Source: an uncultured bacterium
Lineage (GTDB): Bacteria; Bacteroidota; Bacteroidia; Bacteroidales; Bacteroidaceae
Direction of reading: 5' to 3'
NCBI GenBank assembly: GCA_905216095.1
Contig: CAJMSQ010000007.1
Location: 13,010 to 77,009, forward strand
Length of the DNA: 64,000 bases
Position numbers and translations under genes: made by a program. Position 1 is the first letter of the stretch; every line of letters starts with the position of its first letter. Below the pieces are notes generated by a model, which was not told the origin of the DNA, did not search any database, and was given only the letters and a program-made list of their open reading frames with translations. Positions 60,407 through 64,000 of the stretch are shown here, piece by piece.

Positions 60407-63400
60407 TTACCGGATGATGACTTTCAGGGTCTTTCCGGCGGTCCGTATCATGTAGATGCCCGGTGACATGCGGCGGGATGCCGGAATGCGACGGCCGTCC
60501 ACGGAATAAATCTCGAACGGGACGTCGGAAATCACGCGGCCGTCCACGATGCGGAAACCTTTGTTGCTTTCGACGGCCTGCAGGCCCGTGGGAACGAGAT
60601 TATCATAGCTGATGGCAGCCACTTGCTCGGCAGACAGGACGCCGGGAAAGAAGCGTGCCGAGTGGATAGTGCCTCTCATGGGATACTTGTTGTCGTTGTC
60701 CGAGCAAACAAGTCCGCCGAGATAAAGGTCTTTCACGTTAGGTATGCTTCCGAACGTGGGAGCCGAGGCGCTGATTGTACCGCTATCGATAATCTGTCCG
60801 TCCAGATAGAAGACATAACAAGGATTGTTGGGTTGCATGGATACGACCAACTGATGCCGGTTCGTACCAATCGCGGCGGTACGTGTGAATCTGTTTCCCG
60901 AATTGTTGTAACGCACCAGCACCTGATTGGCCTGGGGAACACCGACACAGACAAAACTTTCGGCAACCGTCGGGTCACAACTTCCTGCCAGCGCCATTTC
61001 GCTGTTGTTGTCCGCAAGCGTGAAATCGAGAGCCACGGTTGAGCTGGCGGAAGTGAGGACCGGAGCGGCCAATTCGTCGGGAACGCGGTACGGACGTGTG
61101 CCATCGAAAGAAATGTCCGTAAGGGTCAGCAGCGCATCGGGCACCTCGACAACGAATGGAGTTATGGAAGTAATGGCGTACTGGCAGCCCTCGTCCGTTC
61201 TGTTGGAACCATCTCCCCAGTTGTACACGGGTGCGTTGTTCTTATTGGTCTGGTTGAACTGCACATTTCCGCTTGTGATGATGACGAAGCCTGTGGTGGC
61301 CGCGGCCGAAACGGTCCAGCCCTTTGCCGGCACCGTGGTCTGCGTCTTCAGCGCGGTGTCATTTCCGCTGTTGGGCGACACATACGTACCGTCCGCGTAG
61401 TTGATGATGTCGAACGTACCGTCCGTGCGACGTACGAACTTCCAAGTGGCCGCGTCAGTGGCGGATGCAGCACCGGTCATATCATTTCCCGCACCGCCGG
61501 AAGTGGCATAGCGCGAGTTACGCATGGAGCGCAACGTATAATAATAGGCCTTTTCGGACGTACTGGCCTTGGGCTGGTTGATTTCGGCCGTCTCAAGGCT
61601 TTTCTTGAAGGCATCGAAAGCACTCTTCAGCGCCTCGGACTGCGCAGCACGCTCCTCGACCGACAATTCCTGCGAGAGCGTAGCTTCCACCTCGTCGATT
61701 TTGCCTTGCAGGCCGGCGGCCAGTTCGGCGGGATAGTAGCCCGGCTCTTCGCCGATGACACCCCGGCAAAATTTCTTGATGTCACTGATTTCGGTGGCTA
61801 CGGCCTCGGCGGTCGCATCCATGCACTTGTTGGGCGAATAGACAAGTCCTTCGAGTGCGTTGTCGCCTTCCGTGTCGGTCAGCACGAAGGTAAACATCCA
61901 TTTGTTCAGACGGCAGCCGGAATTGGCATACGGAAGTTTAAGGAACACCTTGTTCCAGCCCTGACGCAACTGCACCTGTGTCGGTTTGCGTGCCGTGAAG
62001 TTCTCGTCCTGAAGGTCTACTTCAGCACCGACTCCCTTGCCTGCGTTTTTCCAGTTCGGGGCAATGATTTCCTCTCCGTTGAGCCAGATGCGCGAGCCCT
62101 TGCGGTCCCACTGTCCGGCCGCGGGGGCGGCGTCGTTTTCGGAGCGTCCGTAATTCTGGAACTCTATCAAGGCGCCCGCTGTCTGCTCTACCGGCGAATA
62201 TACATAGGTCCATGCGTAAGCCGTCGTACCTGTCTGCGGGTTCGAGAAGTAGGTGGGGATGGTGCCTCCCCAAGTGTGGCGCAGGTAAATGCCCGCTCCC
62301 GTCGCCGTACCCGTGCCGTAGGTCGTGCCTTCATAGTCGAAAGCGTCCGGAAGCAGTTCCGAGTTGTCCGTTTCGGGCGGGAAGACGGCCGAAACGTCGT
62401 TGTTGTTGGGGAATGCGTCCGTAATGCGCCAGCGTACATTGGTCTGTTTCACATAAGGAATGGACTCGTTGCGCAGTGAATTGGCCTTGTGGAAAAGGAA
62501 GCGGCGCTCCCAGTCGGCAAATTCCTCATACTCCTCGCCGGAGTTGGGCAATGTCGTTCCGCCGACCTCGATGTATTGCTTTCCGCCGCCTATCCATGCG
62601 CGCTCGGCCGAGGCCAGGATGTTGGCATAAATATTGTTCTGCCGGATAATGTCGGTCTCGGTCGGTGTCTTGCGGTCGTTCCACGGTGCGGAAATCGTTC
62701 CGGCAACGTTTGCATCGCCTTGTTCCTGATAGTAGATGTTGCTCTTGTAAATGCCCACAAGGTCGGCGAACACGTCGAAGTGGTTCGTATAGTTGTAACG
62801 GCAGTCTATGTTGGCCAAGCCTTCCACTTTTCGTCCGCTGGTGCTCCACATCTGCGTCATGTCGAAACCTGCATCCTTCGAGATGCCGACTCCGCGGATA
62901 GGATTCCACACCACGACTTTCTTACCCAGCGCATGAACCTTGTCGGTCATGATTTTCAGGAAATTCGGATAGGTGATGGCTTCCTCGTCCGCACCGATAT
63001 GGAGATAAGGCGCGAGGGGGAAAGTGGCTGCCACCTCTTCCAGTATTTCCTGCAATTCGGCTACACCCTCGTCGGTCTGCATACCGTGTCCCATGGCGCG
63101 TTTGAATGCGGCGCTATGTCCCGGCATGTCTATTTCGGGGATGACGGTGACGCCGCGTTCCGCCGCATAGGCTTCCAGTTCACGGCATTGTTCCTGCGTG
63201 TAGAACTGGCCTGCGAAACGCGTCATCGAGGCCTCGCTTGTCAGTTGCGGATAGGCTTTCACCTCGAAGCGCCAGGCCTGGTTTTCGGTCAGGTGCCAGT
63301 GGAATGTATTCACCTTGAAGCGTGCCAGCAAGTCGATTTCTTTCTTCAGTTCCTCGAAAGAAATGAACGAGCGTCCCACGTCGTGCATGAAACCACGCAA

Positions 63401-63859
63401 CTTGAACGCCGGCCAGTCGGTCATGCTCAACGCCTCGAGTGCCGGCGTGCCCTCATATCCCTCGGCCAGTTGGGCCAACGTCTGTGCGGCGCGTATGACG
63501 CCGGTGGGTGTCAGTGCCTTGATACTTACTTCCGCTGCCGAGATATTCAGCGTATAGGCTTCGTCGGGGAAACTTTCGAGCGCGTGGTTGAAAGCTCCGT
63601 CGATGCTTGTCACAAGTTCGACCTTCACCTTCGCCGCCGCACCGGCCTCTATGGTACATCCGTTCTCCACAAACACACGTTCCAGGTATTTGCAAGCCGT
63701 CGGGTCGTCGATACTGACGGCACGGCCTAACGCAAACGCCGGTGCGTCCGCCACGGCATTAATGACATGCGGACGGGGCAGCAGATGTACGATTTTCGCA
63801 TCCGCAGGAAGCTGCGCCATGCCCGCAAGAAGTGACATACACAAGTATATTTTCTTCAT
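60407..63859 (-). CDS. T9SS-exported GH20 beta-N-acetylhexosaminidase with lectin-like module
   Basis: 1150 residues from the ATG at 63859; a longer start at 63892 overlaps the -7 box. Signal peptide about 1-21, then the GH20b N-terminal domain, and the GH20 barrel: GFMHDVGR (157-163), FHWHLTENQAWR, catalytic Asp291-Glu292 in HIGADEEA. A galactose-binding-like module and helical linker follow, then the beta module shared with the SGNH protein (about 768-898), a LamG/sialidase-lectin-like domain (about 905-1085) and a T9SS sorting domain (IYSVDGRRIPASRRM ... KTLKVIIR). It should release terminal GlcNAc/GalNAc from host or dietary glycans at the cell surface. Confidence 0.94.
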   Translation of the reverse strand: MKKIYLCMSLLAGMAQLPADAKIVHLLPRPHVINAVADAPAFALGRAVSIDDPTACKYLERVFVENGCTIEAGAAAKVKVELVTSIDGAFNHALESFPDEAYTLNISAAEVSIKALTPTGVIRAAQTLAQLAEGYEGTPALEALSMTDWPAFKLRGFMHDVGRSFISFEELKKEIDLLARFKVNTFHWHLTENQAWRFEVKAYPQLTSEASMTRFAGQFYTQEQCRELEAYAAERGVTVIPEIDMPGHSAAFKRAMGHGMQTDEGVAELQEILEEVAATFPLAPYLHIGADEEAITYPNFLKIMTDKVHALGKKVVVWNPIRGVGISKDAGFDMTQMWSTSGRKVEGLANIDCRYNYTNHFDVFADLVGIYKSNIYYQEQGDANVAGTISAPWNDRKTPTETDIIRQNNIYANILASAERAWIGGGKQYIEVGGTTLPNSGEEYEEFADWERRFLFHKANSLRNESIPYVKQTNVRWRITDAFPNNNDVSAVFPPETDNSELLPDAFDYEGTTYGTGTATGAGIYLRHTWGGTIPTYFSNPQTGTTAYAWTYVYSPVEQTAGALIEFQNYGRSENDAAPAAGQWDRKGSRIWLNGEEIIAPNWKNAGKGVGAEVDLQDENFTARKPTQVQLRQGWNKVFLKLPYANSGCRLNKWMFTFVLTDTEGDNALEGLVYSPNKCMDATAEAVATEISDIKKFCRGVIGEEPGYYPAELAAGLQGKIDEVEATLSQELSVEERAAQSEALKSAFDAFKKSLETAEINQPKASTSEKAYYYTLRSMRNSRYATSGGAGNDMTGAASATDAATWKFVRRTDGTFDIINYADGTYVSPNSGNDTALKTQTTVPAKGWTVSAAATTGFVIITSGNVQFNQTNKNNAPVYNWGDGSNRTDEGCQYAITSITPFVVEVPDALLTLTDISFDGTRPYRVPDELAAPVLTSASSTVALDFTLADNNSEMALAGSCDPTVAESFVCVGVPQANQVLVRYNNSGNRFTRTAAIGTNRHQLVVSMQPNNPCYVFYLDGQIIDSGTISASAPTFGSIPNVKDLYLGGLVCSDNDNKYPMRGTIHSARFFPGVLSAEQVAAISYDNLVPTGLQAVESNKGFRIVDGRVISDVPFEIYSVDGRRIPASRRMSPGIYMIRTAGKTLKVIIR

Positions 63860-63889
63860 AGTAAATAGATTGATTATAATATTTTGCCG

Positions 63890-63897
63890 CAAAGTTA
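63890..63897 (-). promoter_or_regulatory. -7 box of GH20 promoter
   Basis: Minus-strand TAACTTTG, 30 nt before the chosen ATG. Bases 63900-64000 hold no feature I can support. Confidence 0.68.
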
Positions 63898-64000
63898 CTA
63901 CAAAAAAGTGAAATGCGGAAAGATATAGTGATAGAATTGAGTTACAAGGGTTTTAGTTGAAGTGGCGATAATTCGTGAAGCCATTACAATCCCTGCCGAA

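Overview
The window is a gene-dense stretch (about 50% GC by eye) of a Bacteroidales chromosome. Evidence for this is the many promoters with a TAnnTTTG -7 box, a type IX secretion (T9SS) locus (porU, porV), proteins ending in T9SS sorting domains, CCDC81/HU-SPOR and DUF4290 proteins, a class 3 fructose-bisphosphatase and a fused NfnAB-like oxidoreductase. A Prevotellaceae-like gut member such as Paraprevotella would fit, but the sequence alone does not settle the genus. I found no rRNA, tRNA, CRISPR array, transposase or phage gene.

Layout. 1-4.2 kb: end of an NDH-2 gene, riboflavin synthase, a lipoprotein and ribosomal protein S1. 4.3-12.8 kb (minus): a SIMPL protein, then an apparent operon read as DUF3078 barrel protein > FAH-like protein > porU > porV > ispF. 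13.3-19.2 kb (plus): MutS2, a T9SS-exported M6 protease and a secreted thioredoxin-like protein. 19.4-30 kb (minus): lipoprotein > murB > MBL hydrolase, and fbp > sdaA > a TamB-like giant. 30.4-41.4 kb (plus): SPOR and FHA proteins, an ECF sigma cluster, hemW, and a run tsaB > DUF4290 > murA > rimM > dxr > rseP. 41.9-55.7 kb: mostly minus-strand metabolism: NfnAB fusion, a carboxyltransferase without a biotin lysine, a RecD-like helicase, and a run from a tiny orphan gene through thioesterase, aroB, an FMN/Fe-S membrane protein and an exported nitroreductase to a stand-alone AICAR formyltransferase. 56.3-63.9 kb: two very large T9SS cargo enzymes, an SGNH esterase-like protein and a GH20 hexosaminidase, that share a duplicated accessory module.

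The parts fit together: PorU and PorV export and anchor proteins with C-terminal sorting domains, and three such cargos lie here (M6 protease, SGNH protein, GH20). The SGNH/GH20 pair looks suited to deacylating and trimming host or dietary N-acetylhexosamine glycans. MurA, MurB, Dxr, IspF and AroB supply envelope, isoprenoid and aromatic precursors.

The strongest unexplained signal is non-coding. Three intergenic regions (about 12.94-13.19, 41.59-41.86 and 55.88-56.15 kb) carry the same element: an ATTTTAACA box, a promoter with exactly 20 bp between its -33 and -7 boxes, an immediate GC hairpin with a T-run (predicted RNA of roughly 40 nt), then a TACATG-CATGTA palindrome and a distal GTTAAAnnTGTTAA box. 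A related pair of perfect tandem hairpins lies at 33.95-34.02 kb. Two of the three copies have no co-directional gene downstream, which argues for small RNA genes or a non-autonomous repeat family rather than leader attenuators.
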